From: Aspidiotus rigidus
Taxonomy: Eukaryota; Arthropoda; Insecta; Hemiptera; Diaspididae
Direction: 5' to 3'
Assembly (NCBI GenBank): GCA_035079385.1
Contig: JAVHKY010000043.1
Coordinates: forward strand, 372,001 to 436,000
Length of the DNA stretch: 64,000 nt
Shown here one piece after another: positions 1 through 13,100 of the stretch. The notes under the pieces are model-generated. The model saw only the letters and a program-made list of their open reading frames with translations, searched no databases and was not told the DNA's origin. Made by a program: the position numbers and the translations under genes. How positions within the stretch are numbered: the stretch's first letter is position 1; each line of letters starts with the position of its first letter.

Positions 1-357
1 GCCCTGTAGGTAGGCGCCCAGGTACTTTACGAGTATTTTATTATCAGAAAGTTTGTGCAATTACCGTGTCATGATAACGTGCGAACGCAAGAACTCTATC
101 ATCATCTTTATCATTAGAAGGAGACATCAAATATGGAATAGGTATGATTATTCCACTTCTGACTCAGATTCTATTCATCGGAATTACTAGCCTAAGGGTT
201 TAAAATGTTAGTTGATAACGGCGAAGAAGTTCAATAAGCTTTCAAACAAACTACTCTCGCGTGACAGTCATATTTTTCGGAAAAAGTCAAAATTATAAGG
301 GGAGGGGAAAGTTTCGAAAAATGATGAATATTTTTCCAGATCAATCATAAAGATATA
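1..357. other. Unassigned flank
   Basis: I see no coding potential or repeat structure in this stretch. The last two bases (TA, 356-357) are the target dinucleotide of the next element. Confidence 0.5.
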
Positions 358-533
358 GGGTAAGGTAGTGGTTCCCAACCTGGGGTCCGCAGAAGTCTGA
401 AAATAATTATTATAATTTTTAAAAAAGGTGGTACCTATCTGGTCGTAGGATAAAGAAAATTAAATGCGAGTAGGTAGAAAAACCTGCCTGAATAAAATTT
501 GATACTTTCAGAATTTTAAGAGGTTTATGCGCA

Positions 534-1762
534 GCTATGGAGTCCGCCTTTTCTAATCTCCTCTTACATACTGAAGTCAGATGGCTTTCACGGGGAAAAT
601 GTTTGAAGTGATTACTGGATTTACGTGAAGAGGTTGAAACTTTGGTAGAACAAAAAGAATCTCCACTGATGACCTTTCTGAAGGATAAGGAGTGGTTGCT
701 GAAGTTGACTTACTTAGTAGACATCATGGACCACTTGAACGTGTTAAATTTATCACTTCAAGGTAAGAAAGGTACAGTTCATGAAGCAGAGAAGACAATA
801 GAAACATTCAAGAACAAAATATCAATTTGGAGGCAGAGAATCAGAGCGGGAAATACTTCTATGTTGCCCCAGTATACAGATTCCCTGGAAGCTGTTGGAG
901 ACGAAGACTTCGTCCCAACTGTGGAACACAAAATTTCTGAACATTTACGACAAATGGAGACTTATTTCGAAAAATATTTTCCATCATCGCAGCAATATTC
1001 TGTGAGATTACCTTGGATAATCAATCCCTTCACAGTGAATATAGCGGAGTTGAATCTCGATGCTCCCTTAGAGGAGGATTTAATAGAGCTGTCGTGTGAC
1101 AAAGCCATGGAAAATTTGTTTGCACGTGTTGATCTCCTCTCGTTTTGGTCAACTGTGACTCCTACATACAGAAACCTAGGTTCAGCGGCCATGTAGAGCT
1201 TCCTTCCATTCACAACAACATATCTCTGCGAGCTGGGCTTCTCAACTCTTCTAACTATCAAGTGTAAAAAAATGACGGCTTCCTTAACGAAGTTAAACGA
1301 GGAACGCAGGGAACCTGTTTTATGATTCGAATGAGATTTGGTATTGAAAATTCAAGGAAGCCTAGATCATATATAGCTCGACAGTCAAAATTTTTTCAAG
1401 TCCCTCTCCTATCATATATGGCTCGAGAGTCGAAATTTTTCTAAGTTCCCCTTCTATCATCTATAGCTCGAGAGTCGAAATTTTTCTAAGTCCCCCTCCT
1501 ATCATATATAGTTCGAGAGTCGAAATTTTTCTAAGTCCCTCTCCTATTATATATGGCTCGAGGGTCGCAATTTTTCTAAGTTTTTCGCTGGACGGCGCAC
1601 GGCGGACGGCGGACGGCAGATTTCTCAAATAGCCCCCCATAAAACAGGTTCCCCGTTAAAAGAAATCGACTGAATGCTACTTTAGACATGCGAGTAGCAG
1701 TGTCAAATATTGTGCCTCAATGGGATATGCTTGTTGACAACCACCAAGGTCAACCATCGCAT
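534..1762 (+). pseudogene. hAT transposase C-terminal half, ZBED5/SCAND3/FAM200-like, broken
   Basis: Translation of 534-1270 gives the C-terminal half of a hAT transposase of the ZBED5/FAM200/SCAND3 type: HTEVRWLSRGK early, then LVDIMDHLNVLNLSLQGK at about 705-765, and the dimerisation segment TTYLCELGFSTLLTIK at about 1215-1262. The reading frame is cut by stops at about 610 (TGA) and 1194 (TAG), then by a 390-bp insertion, after which it resumes as RLNATLDMRVAVSN and ends near 1762. The N-terminal BED finger and most of the RNase H-like core are absent. Non-functional. Family membership is from remembered motif similarity. Confidence 0.8.
1270..1660 (-). mobile_element. Repeat family A copy A1 (TIR-bounded minisatellite carrier), nested in the hAT gene
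   Basis: One end reads TGACGGCTTCCTTAACG and then GGGAACCTGTTTTAT; the other end has ATAAAACAGGTTCCCC. The two GGGAACCTGTTTTAT blocks are inverted. Between them lie about five copies of a 45-bp unit containing GCTCGAGAGTCGAAA, then a GGCGGAC-rich stretch at about 1590-1618. The same end sequences occur in inverted order at 26.0-27.8 kb. The hAT frame resumes across it, so its limits are well defined, within an A-rich target of about 4 bases. Confidence 0.75.
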
Positions 1763-2201
1763 TAATTAATTAATTAAGTGAATAGTACTAGTTGTTAGTG
1801 CTACTTTACTCCTTTAACATTTTTTTGTACCTCATTCTAATGAAAAAAATATTACATGTTTCGAGTTCAATAATGCTTTTTTCGTAGGGGGTCCGCAAAA
1901 AAAGGCCGGAGCATTGAAGGGGTCCGACATCTCCAAAAGGTTGGGAACCACTGGGGTAAGGTATGCCACGTTGACACAATTTTCACATTTTCGCTCATAA
2001 CGAATGAAATTTTGTTTTCTAGTTCATTATCAAAATTGTCATATTAAATTCACACTTCTATACAATTGTGATAGAATTTGCCAGGAGATCCACTCACTAG
2101 AAGAGTGTGAAATTTTCAAAAGAAAAAATTCCTTTTTTGTGTCATAGTGGCAACTCCACTTGCCACAATGACACATAGGGTTGTCACGACGACACCCATT
2201 C

Positions 2202-2324
2202 AAAATGTATACATGTTGAAGTTGCCACGACGACACAGAAAATGATTTGGGTGCTGCCACATTAACACACCTTACCCAAATCATTTTCTGTGTCGTCGTG
2301 GCAACTTCAACATGTATGCATTTT
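2202..2324. repeat. Long near-perfect hairpin
   Basis: The arms 2202-2252 and 2274-2324 are inverted with a single mismatch in 51 positions; the loop is 21 nt. The arm includes GTTGCCACGACGACACAG, a variant of the subterminal motif of the outer TIR element, and the loop side reads CACACCTTACCC like that element's tip. It probably represents two abutting ends of that family. Such a hairpin, if transcribed, would form double-stranded RNA. Confidence 0.85.
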
Positions 2325-2454
2325 ACCGACTTTTCTAACTAGAAAAGTGGGGTATTACACCCGTAGCAAAGTCAACAGGGGGAGTGGGTAATGAACTTTC
2401 TCGACGTTTTAGGGGTCCTAGATCACAACTGGCATAAAAAAAAATTTCAGGTTT

Positions 2455-2458
<4 letters not shown>

Positions 2459-2501
<43 letters not shown>
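2459..2501. repeat. (TA)n microsatellite
   Basis: Uninterrupted alternation of T and A, about 21 units, inside the family B copy. Confidence 0.95.
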
Positions 2502-2503
<2 letters not shown>

Positions 2504-3149
2504 ATTTTTTTGTCCGCGGAACTCCTCCAAAACTACCCGATGGATTTTTTTGTAACTTAGCCATATTGTAGTAGTATATCTGAAGATGTGCACCTGCAAT
2601 TTTTTTGAAAATCGGATGGGTAGTTCTCGAGAAATTTTCAATTTGTTGAGAAATTTTGCAGTATTTCGAGTACCTTTTTGTCCGCGGAACTCCTCCGAAA
2701 CTACCCGATGGATTTTTTTGTAACTCGGCCATATTGTAGTATTATATTTGAAGATGTGCACCTGCATTTTTTTTGAGGATCGGATGAGTAGTTCTCGACA
2801 AATTTTTACTTTTGTGGAAAAATTTTTCACTATTACGAGTAGCTTCTTACGAATAGCTGCGAGTAGCTGCTTACGTTAGGAGAAGCGGATTTTCCTATAC
2901 GTTTACCACTTTCGTTATCAGTACGTGTATTGTGATGAAGAACCTTTCATCATTCGACAGGTTCATTCTTCGTTCGTTCTTTACCAAGGGTTCATTGGAT
3001 TTTATTTCCGATGAAACCTTTTCGTTCAAATTTAGTACACTTGTATCTCGCTTCCCACAGCCCCTAGAGCGTTGAATTTTGTTTTGTCAAATTTTATTTG
3101 TTTTGTTAAATTTATTTTTGAACGGATAGTGGCAATGGCGAGTTGTTCA

Positions 3150-3865
3150 TTTTTCTAGCTATTTTTCATTATTATTAGTCATACTCGATAGTGAAAACCT
3201 TGAGTTTGAATGATTAAGTACAATTTTTTAATCTTCATCAAGTGTGCTGATGCGAGACTATACCTGGGTGATTTCACTCTTAATTAATAATTGATTTATT
3301 TGTCATTTTTTCATGTATGGGTACATAATTAATAGTGGTTCATAGTTGATTTGAGGTGTCTCAAGAGATGGAAAGATTATTTTCAATTTGGACTGGCTTT
3401 TTTGAGTGAGATTTGAGATTAGACTAACGAGTAAACCAGGCTTGGGTGCTATATATTTTTACCGAATTTTCTAGCTAGAAAAGTGAGGTATTATTGTTTA
3501 TACGTTTGGAATGGTTGAAGCGTGAGGGAAGGAATGAGGGGTTGACTATTGGGTGATTGGTTGCTTCTTTCGTTTCGACATCGATTTTTTTAGTTTTTCG
3601 GGATCTCGTTGTAGCTGGATTCCCAGATGAAGAATTTTGGGGTGGAGTGTGCATAGAAAATGGTGATATGATAGCGTGAAGGCAATTTATGAGTGCACGA
3701 GAGGAATAGCAGCTCGAGATAGCTTTAAGAGATGCCAGGAATCGGAAGTGATAAAGAATTGAACCACTCATCCTAATATATTATACAGTATACTAGACTA
3801 ATAATATGCTAAGAATAACGTATGGGAAAAAATGATAGTAGAGCTCTTTTTTATTAGAAACAACT
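3150..3865. repeat. Insertion of dispersed repeats within family B copy 1
   Basis: Bases 3330-3455 match 31255-31375 in reverse complement (shared CTCAAATCTCACTCAAA on the other strand). Bases 3540-3660 match 28920-29035 in reverse complement (shared TTCTTCATCTGGGAATCC on the minus strand). A 98-codon minus-strand ORF at 3475-3771 spans the second part, but only part of it is shared with the other copy, which has no matching frame. I regard this as relic transposon DNA, perhaps tied to the gypsy relic at 28.7-29.0 kb. Confidence 0.55.
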
Positions 3866-4609
3866 GTTATAGCCTCGTAGCAGTTTTGGACAGGGGGAGG
3901 GGGAGTAGTTTTTCTGGAGACGTTCTGTAGGTTTTAGATGACTCTTAGCCTAAATTATAACAAAATTCAGGTTTCCTTATTGGATTATAGGTATTTTTAC
4001 TCTGTTATCTGTTGATGTGACATCGTAGTGATAGAATTTATAAACTGAGTTTCAGGTATTGTTTATTCTACAAATGTTTGACATGATTGACAGGTCATTG
4101 GTATTTAATTTAAAGAGAGGGAGTGACTCTCTCAATGTTTTTTGCATTGTGGGAAGAAAAGTCGTGTACTACTCACGCGACTGCGTGAGTGTTTTTATAT
4201 TTGTCATCGTGGCATCGGGGAGTGTGTGTCATTGAGGCACTAAGACCAAAAAGAAATATATTTGCGATATTGTTCAAAAGAAAGAAGATAATCCTTCGCT
4301 AAATGATTCAAATGATAGAGCTTATGAATACACGTAGTTCCATATTTATTTCATTTACCTAGCTCAGTAATTTATCCCAAAGTAAAACGTTGAATAATTC
4401 TACTTGCAACAAATTTTATCATCTGGAAATGGTTAATCACAATTTCTGAAAAAAATATACAACTAATTCTGCCGACTGATTGGATAGATCATGGCTCAAC
4501 ACTTTTACCGTAACTCTACATCAAGATTCAATGTATAGCGCTACTTTTTGGACCAAAAATGGCGGGTGTGTCATCGTGGCATTGTGTCAACGTGACATAC
4601 TTTACCCTA

Positions 4610-5469
<860 letters not shown>

Positions 5470-5712
5470 CACTCATAGAAATATTTTAGTACTCATTCCT
5501 AAAATAAGAGTAAACTGAGGACAGTATAGATATTTTGTGAATCATTACTATAATTTTTACTTCTCATAACTATATTTTTAGTCAATATTAATAATCTTTC
5601 GACTTATCATTACTACAATGGGAAAATTTGTATGATGTTACTCAAAACAAACGTTGTGAGTACTAAAATTTTAGGAATCAGTACTATGTCCGAAACAACA
5701 TTTCTATGAGTG
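5470..5712. mobile_element. MITE-like inverted-repeat element
   Basis: CACTCATAGAAAT with TTTTAGTACTCATTCCTAAAAT following it at the left is mirrored at the right by ATTTTAGGAATCAGTACTA and ATTTCTATGAGTG, with a small insertion. About 243 bp, no ORF. No clear target duplication seen. Confidence 0.5.
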
Positions 5713-5799
5713 AGCAGATTGCAGTCCCTGAAAAAATTGCAGATATTATTTATTTGACACATCCTTTGCTAATTTTGATGATGAATCCGATTGTACGTC

Positions 5800-7245
5800 G
5801 TGTCATCGTGTCCAATCTTGAATCGTTAAAATGAATGAATGACTGACTTCAGTGTATTGCATGAGTGTACGCAGAACGCAGTATATGTTCATGAAAAGTA
5901 AAAATTATGGTTTTTCTTGTGAAAAATGTCCTCCATGTATAGCGAACGTAGACAGCAACTTCGAGTCGTTGATGGATATATTTAAGTTCCGATGGCATAA
6001 AAATTTGACGAACGAAGTAGAAAGATGTGTATGTACACGAAAACCTTGCAATGCATTTATAAAGATAGTTAGTGGTAGGCATACTGAATCGAACCTAACA
6101 CATAATCACAACTGCGGTTCTACCAGTCGTCTATTGAGGAACAAAGTGGCAAATGCCTCTAAGAGGACTGCTACCGAAGATATAATATTTGAAAGGCCTA
6201 GCGAAATGATGCGCATAGAAATCTCGGCAGATGCATTACAGGTTTTGACGGAGAGTGATCGTGCTCAGATTAGGAAGGCAATCCATACTGCGAGAGGGAA
6301 GATACGGCCACCACTACCGAAAACACTGAAAGAGCTCCATAAACCGGTCATGCAGTACGACACTAAGACAAAACTTAACGAAGAGTTTTTGTATGTAAAT
6401 GATGACGAACAACCCATTTTAATGTTTTCGACGGAAACCAATATTCGAAATTTCTAGTCACCTGTGATTTCTTATTAATGGATGGTACATTTTTTTCATC
6501 TCCGGGCCTCTTCAAGCAAGTGTTCGTCCTTCACGGAAAGAAGAAGAATGTCCATGTACCATTTGCTTGCTTCCTTCTCCCTAGTAAACACACAGAAGCT
6601 CACAAAGGAGCTGTGGAAAGGTTGAAAGTGTTTTTACCTGCCTCATATTGTCCTTCATTCGTCTATGTCGACTTCGAGAGAAGTATTCACAATGCTGTCC
6701 TGAAAGTGTGGCCTTCCGTCACTAGGCTGTCGTTTTCACCTGGGTCAGGCGTGGTATAGGAAAATTCAGAATCTTGGTCTCTCGAAAGTGTACTGAAGCA
6801 GAAGCGCAAAAGGATCTTTTTTACGTTCATTCTTTGGTCTTTATTTTCTCGATCCGGAAGGAATGGAAGATTTCTATGTAGAGGATTTCATGCTGTATGA
6901 ACCGGCGGTGAATGCAAAAATACGTACTTTCTGCGAATGATAATTACATTTGTTCTACAGGCTTGTTCCCTCCCACATTGTAGTCGAAATATTCTTCAGA
7001 CATTGTTCGGACAACGAACGCATGCAAATCATTCAACAGTCGTTTAAATAAGATGTTTTATGCTCTTCAGGAAGTACAAGAAGAGTCTTATGCAAAAATG
7101 TTATCCGTTGAATGTAGAAAACCTTACAAAAGAAGTACTGTGAAGGAAGACTTCATCAAGAACACTATGTACGAGTTAGAACATGATACTGTTGACAAAA
7201 ATATTATAGCGCAAATATATTCCGAACTTACGTTCTTTTACAGAC
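5800..7245 (+). pseudogene. FLYWCH/MULE transposase, broken
   Basis: The first open part (5852-6457) has a FLYWCH-type zinc finger (Cys-x-Cys and HNHNC near 6040-6115) and a linker ending LFSTETNIRNF-like. After a stop at 6455 the same frame continues into LMDGTFFSSPGLFKQ, the first catalytic Asp of a Mutator-like transposase, then FVYVDFERSIHNAV with the second Asp. Near 6727 a frameshift moves the frame to CRFHLGQAWYRKIQ, the usual C-x-FH-x2-Q block. Further pieces are DPEGMEDFYVEDF at about 6850 and RTTNACKSFNSR at about 7010, each after a stop or frame change. The C-terminal tail reaches about 7240. Multiple breaks make it inactive. Terminal repeats of the parent element were not found. 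Confidence 0.8.
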
Positions 7246-9279
7246 TAGAATACCTATGTACCGTACTCGCACATACATACGATACATATTTGTACTTATA
7301 ATCAGTTATAATTTATTCGCTATGAATTTTTTTTGGACGCAATATGGATGTCCGCTCTCATTTTTCGGGGGCCGCAATACGGTTGTCTCTCTAGCCTCAA
7401 TATGGATATTCTTCAACTTCTGGGCCGCAGTTTGGATGTCACCGAATTTTTCAAAGTTTCCTTCACTTGAAATTTTTTCAAATTTCTCAAATTAGTCTGC
7501 GAAATTTCTCCTTTATTTTCAGGACAACAATTATCAAGGCCTCCTTTTCCTACATCATAGATTGAAACTTGAAATTCTTCGAAGTCTCTCAAACATCTCC
7601 TGTGCTTTTTGGTCAAAATAAGTGGTATCTATAATAAGATATTCTTCCAAAAATCAAAAATAGGCGAGTCGATGATCGTTTGTTAATTACGATAATCGCT
7701 TCGCGGTATAAAAAATCACGAACAACGAACAATACACTACAATAAATATAGCATGCAATCCGCATGGAGATTGAAACTGATCTGAGTAGTCGACAGTCGA
7801 AACACGTCAAGCGAAAGTTCTATTCGAGTTATTACTCATGCATGATGACGCGACACCTGTAATGACGATTACTAACGGTTATCGCTAATTGTATTTGTAC
7901 AAAGATATTAATTCCGAAGACGCCAAGACAGAGGCTCTGCCGTGATTTTCGAAAAAATCGTGACGATTTTCTCACATCTATTTCATAGAAATTTTGTTTA
8001 TGAAATTTATTTTCGATAATTAATTTCGTAATTCTTGATTGTATCAAGATCAAATTTATTATGTAAATTGAATATTTTACTTTTAATAAGGTGTTCATGT
8101 GCTTTACATAGCTTAGCTGCGTGAGACACCGCGCACCAGAAGGATTTTAGTCATCATACCGTAGGTACCTATGGTATTTTACGCATTTTGCAAAATCCGC
8201 GTCTTTGGTCCACCTATCTTAATCGCGTATCGGCGGTATTTTTTTCTTTCTATCTTTTGATTTTCTCTCTCATACAAAATTGTGAAGTGCATCGCGAAAA
8301 CGAAATTTTGTACTACGTAGGTACAACTGATAAAATATATTATGTATAACGCGCAGATTGCGAATTCGCTGATAATATAATAATAATAGAAAATACGTTC
8401 ACATTCTCGGCGTACACGTATATGACAACAAAAGACGCGCTCTCGTTAGATCAGTGGTATATTTGTAGAATACATAGCGTTTAATGTAGCGGAATGTTAC
8501 GAGATAAGCTGCAGTGATGTCACCGTTCCATATTTTACCCTCGAACGTCATCATAATTCGACAGGACGGGACAGCCAGATCGCGCGGCACGCGACGCGAC
8601 ACGTTGTGATGCTCCGCGCTATCGTCACGCAACGCCAATGCGAATACTTATTCGCCCTCAAAACGATGCGAAGCGATAGAGCGTACCTACCGTATAGGTG
8701 TGGAAGCACTAACAATAAAAATTAGAAACTATTCTGTGTGCGCCAAAATGTACGCCTAGATTGTTGTCTACGCGTTAATTACCATTCGATGCGATATACC
8801 TATGATAGGTACCTACGTAATTTATTAAATATTTGCCAAATTTAGCCGAAAAACAGCACAGACGGTATTGTGAAAAGCATCTCTCACCGTTGTTCCCCTC
8901 ATGGCGTTCCTATAATAACAGCGGCCGTACTTATAATAACCCTAAAACTAAGTACATTTTGAATCTGAACTACTGTAATTTCAAAGTTATCTCAGAGGTC
9001 ATAAAATTTGAATACAACGACTTTTCACCTACGAAGCGATGGATGTGACGAACAGAGAGAGGGCATCGCTGTCTTGAGGCCGCTATTGCGGCTCCCCAAT
9101 TATCTGACTGGATATACATTGCCTTAATTATTCTACTTGGTCTGGTAGTCTGATGTCTAACTCCGTCACTGTTGCAGATCACGAATAATAAGTAAAGTGC
9201 AAATGCAAACATACACAAGTTGCTTGGGCCCCATAACAGCCCTTTCGAAATTAAGACCTAGGATGAGATATGTGCTAGG
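7246..9279. other. Unassigned intergenic DNA
   Basis: No recognisable gene. ORFs of 60-90 codons on both strands lack codon structure or domains. Short motifs like GCAATATGGATGTC near 7330-7440 also occur (inverted) near 5225 and 5430, suggesting a degraded repeat. Confidence 0.55.
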
Positions 9280-9552
9280 CAGGGTATCCACTTGTCTGGA
9301 AAATCTGGAAGTCAGGGAAAAGTCAGGTAATTTTGGGAATTTTACCCAAAATCATGGAATTTTTTGAGACACGTCAAAAAAAGTTCGAGCTACAAAGTTT
9401 TTCCTCTTTTTTTCTTTTTTTTTTTCTTCTTTCTTTCTTTCTTTCTTTCTTTGATTTTCAGTGGAGATTATGGTCTGGAAAAACCTGAAAAAGTCAGGAA
9501 AAGTCATGGAAAAGTCAGGGAATTTCATTTCAGAGAAAAAGTGGACACCCTA
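9280..9552. mobile_element. Short TIR element (CAGGGTATCCACTT type)
   Basis: The left tip CAGGGTATCCACTT is mirrored by AAGTGGACACCCTA at the right, and the interior has repeated GTCAGGGAAAAGTCAGG-like motifs inverted relative to each other. This motif set is typical of a widespread animal MITE. A T/CTTT-rich tract lies at 9401-9451. No clear flanking duplication. Confidence 0.6.
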
Positions 9553-9783
9553 ATAGAGAGCACAATAGATTTGCATTTCTAGAATCATTGTCAAAGCCAT
9601 TCGTTTTTTTGCCGACGCTAAGGGTCTACAAAACATCGGAACTAATATTTTTTTAAGCCATGATGAATACTCTTCTAAACCCGGTCGCATCTTGTTTTCC
9701 ATGCTGTCGGTGACCATTTATCACGGCCAAGGCAAATTTTATGTATGTACTAATGTACTAGGTCAGTCTTTTTTGTTTTTTTT

Positions 9784-9832
<49 letters not shown>

Positions 9833-10109
9833 ATATACTCTGTATTGTCTGCAATTCCATTAGCCGTATACATCTTCAGCAATAAAAAATACTGTTAATA
9901 AAAGTACTTTATTTGCACAATTTTATATGAATAAATTTCAGAAGACCGTCGACTGCGTACAATGGACCGACAAAGATTCATTTTTCACTCACACTGGGTG
10001 CGATTAGCAGCTACTAATGGATAAGTCAATATTATAGACGACTTTTCAGGAAAGAAACTACTAACTGATTACCTCGAAGTAAGCGAATAACATTTTCGAG
10101 CTACAGATT
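9553..10109. other. Unassigned, with (CT)n microsatellite
   Basis: A (CT)n tract lies at 9788-9829 following a T run. No gene or mobile element recognised in the rest. Confidence 0.6.
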
Positions 10110-13100
10110 TAGCCGAGGCTATAGAGGTAAAATCTGAGGATTTTGCGGAACAAAAGGAGACTTTGTTGAAATGTCTTAGGAACACGTTCAAGACTAACAT
10201 ACTAAAAATCTCACCCTCCACCCCTCGTGCTCTTTTTTTTAGGGGGTGAAACACCCCCCAAAAAACAGTTTTTCGCAATTATTTCACTCACATGAAATTT
10301 TACAGGAAAAAGTTTGAAACAAAAGTTGTTCCTCGTAAAATTCTCTTTAAAATGATGTATTACATGAATATGTTGCGCCTTCTGGTGGAGAGTGTAGATA
10401 TTTTCAATGTTGTGAAAACTCCAGATGTCACTATTTTTTTGTACATGCAAATCATTTTGTTCAAAATATAGCTTTCCAATGAATTATTAGCGCAAAATAT
10501 TTAAGTGAAAGTTGTTTCTCCAATAATTTTCCGAAACAATTTGCTTGATTTGATTAGATTACCCTTTTATGGGGACAACTGAAATATTGAGCTGAAAAAA
10601 GTGAACAGAAGGTATTAAGGAATGAAATGTTTTTCTTCTTCAAAATAATAAATATAAGAACTGAGTAGAGTAATATCCAAGACATAACAGGTTGAACATC
10701 ATCCAATAAGTTGATATCTTTGGCTTCTGATTGGCTGGCATTGAGGCACGAAATTCCCATGCAATTGACACACATATTGGTACACCGAAGACCTACAAAA
10801 AGAGAATAAAAATTGAATAATTGTTGAAAATGTGTACAAATACTAGCTCACTCTGGTAAATGTTGAAAATACAAACCTGCTTTTTGGCAGCTGCAATTCT
10901 TACAGCCAGTTGTACAGCTACACGATATGAGATTCAGAAGTTTTTCGGGTGCTGGAGGCTCACTTGTTGTGATGGGTACGAATCCAGATGTATCCAACCT
11001 CCAGCCCCATTCTTCAGGTGACTTATTCCCCCCCAACCACTGTTGTACTTGCAGGTATACATAGTAACGTGCTGACGTACAGCTCCTTCAGTGGGAGGTA
11101 GAGATTCGAGATATGTGCTGGTTTTGGATGCGCTGGTTGTAAAGCGCCTATATCTTAATTCTGCCAGTGATGTAACATCAATAGGCGCTTTGTATAAAGT
11201 CAGTATGTATTGACATCCAGCTTCGAAGATTTCATTATGCGTACTTTTTTGATCATTGAATACTTCGATGACATTTCCCAATGATTCTTTCTCTAATATG
11301 TTCTAACACAACTTTTTTCCTTCGCGAAAAATCGCTGAGGTTGTATCGCAACCTCCCATGGCGTGTGCCAAAAGTATACGATCTTTCATTTCAGGATTAT
11401 TATTTTGTATGTTGCCGATATGATAAAATTGCGCTGGCGTTTTTTTTGTTTTTCCACTTTTCATGAAAAGAATGTCATTACACGAAAGAGGGGCACGTGC
11501 CACCAATAGAATGATTAAATCTACATCTTCCCCTACTACCACAACTTTTTTTCCATTTTCAGCTGCTTCTAGAGCTGTCTCTACAATGAGAGTGTCGGCA
11601 TCAGATATTGCTGTCTTACAAAAGTAACCCTGCTGGATGAGTTTATTGGATAACATCTTGATAAATTGATCTTTATTCTTACTGCTGGCGAGGAATTCTG
11701 ATTGTTTGAGAGAGGCAATCGTATTCTCATTAATCTGGACTTCTGTGACTGCAAATGATGAATAACGTCGATTTTGTTCTGTAGATTTGGTGCTCACTTC
11801 ACTGTAACCATCAAAGACAACAATAGAAGTTGGTCCGTAATGTCGTTTAATGTACGATTTGTACCTATACTTCACATATTTTCCCGTAAGTCTGCTTATG
11901 CTCCCAAACAACTTTTCGTAAAAGGAATCCGCCATCGATTACACACGTGAACTTGGATGAAATTGATGCTGGTGCCCCATCATAAGGAGGAAATATACTG
12001 TACAACTGAGCTCATCTTTTCCCCAAGTATCTCCTCGTTTTTTCGCCAATTCTAAAGTATTTACTCGTATTGAATCTGACGTAGCCTAAAAACAATTCTT
12101 CATAAATTTAGGCACTTTGGTTTGTAGCACAAAGGGAAAGTATTTATTTACCGTGCTTATAGAACGTCGTCTATCCTTATTCAGTTTTCTTTGGATCGCC
12201 TCAAAATCCACCGGGATTTTTTCAGCGCAGAAAATGCAGTAATTTTTCATAGAGCCTGTACTAGGTGCACTTTTCAATTTTGACGATGATCTCATTTTCT
12301 TGGGAGCAATCACCTACGAGATAGTTTTTAGCTAGATTATTTGTCCTTTTTATTCACGCACTACATATTTTATTTTGCTAACCTGTTGCTGAGCCGATTT
12401 CAATGATTCTTGTTCAATGGCTGCTTTATCAACATTTCTTTTCAGCGTATACCATTTTCGGCAATCAACGTGAAGTACCACCTCTTTCGCGTTTCTAAAA
12501 AAACTGTGTTTACCATCACGGCGTCTTTCGCTCGCAGTGATCAAGGCTTCTAATCCTCGACTTACATTCACTACTTCTTTATTTGCCAGGGGCTCATTAC
12601 AAATATAACATAAAGACATAATAGAAAATAATAAACTGGAGGATCACAAGGCAATTTATTAAAATGATAGTAAATGAAGCAATATTCTCAAACAGTAGAT
12701 AACAGTAATGTTGCATTTTTTAGTGACTACATTGGTGGCCGCATATTTCTCATTTCTCACGCGGTTCAGTGCCTATAACCATACGTATTACAGTACGGCG
12801 TATCTGTTGTACATCTCCTTTTTGCGTTTTTTGATTGTTTTCTAATTCATTATACGACGCTGGATGACGACATTATATAAATTTTGCAGGGAATTATCTA
12901 AGAAACAACTATTGTGTGAAATATTTTGCGCTAAGAATTCATTGGAAAGCTATATTTTGAATAAAATGATTTGCAAGTACAAAAAAAATAGTGAAATCTG
13001 GAGTTTTCACAACTTTGAAAATATGTGCACTCTCCACCAGAAAGCGCAACATATTCATGTAATACATCATTTTAAAGAGAATTTTACGAGGAACAACTTT

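Larger units (their letters stand above)
366..1953. mobile_element. hAT superfamily DNA transposon (ZBED/FAM200-like)
   Basis: The termini are inverted: TAGTGGTTCCCAACC at the left and GGTTGGGAACCACTG at the right, the usual hAT tip. The element is flanked by a perfect 8-bp duplication, GGGTAAGG, at 358-365 and 1954-1961, the size hAT transposases make. It holds a damaged transposase fragment and a nested family A copy. The duplicated target is the extreme end of the outer TIR element, so this insertion came after that one. Confidence 0.9.
2316..4205 (-). mobile_element. Repeat family B, long copy 1
   Basis: This stretch matches in reverse complement the sequence at 52.6-55.2 kb. Its end near 2320 carries the terminal block TTTTACCGACTTTTCTA, where most family copies have the palindrome ACTTTTCTAGCTAGAAAAGT; its other end near 4175-4200 carries a second hairpin, ACTCACGCGACTGCGTGAGT. 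Between them are a duplicated segment (TTGTCCGCGGAACTCCTCC at about 2510 and 2679), a TA microsatellite, a stretch GTTCATTGGATTTTATTTCC and, at 3870-4190, the matching distal part. Bases about 3150-3860 are absent from the other copy and look like a later insertion. No credible protein is encoded; class unknown. Confidence 0.7.
358..4607. mobile_element. TIR DNA element with TA flanks, host to nested insertions
   Basis: The left end (GGGTAAGG at 358-365, continuing as TATGCCACGTTGACACAA from 1962 after the hAT insertion) is the inverse of the right end at about 4582-4607, with two mismatches over about 26 bases. Both ends are flanked by TA (356-357 and 4608-4609), as in Tc1/mariner-like transposition. 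Motifs of the form GTGTCATCGTGGCA recur near both ends (about 2140, 2160, 2180, 2221, 2290, 4200, 4570) and could be transposase-binding sites. No transposase of its own is visible. Its interior carries a hAT element, a long hairpin and a family B copy. Confidence 0.65.
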
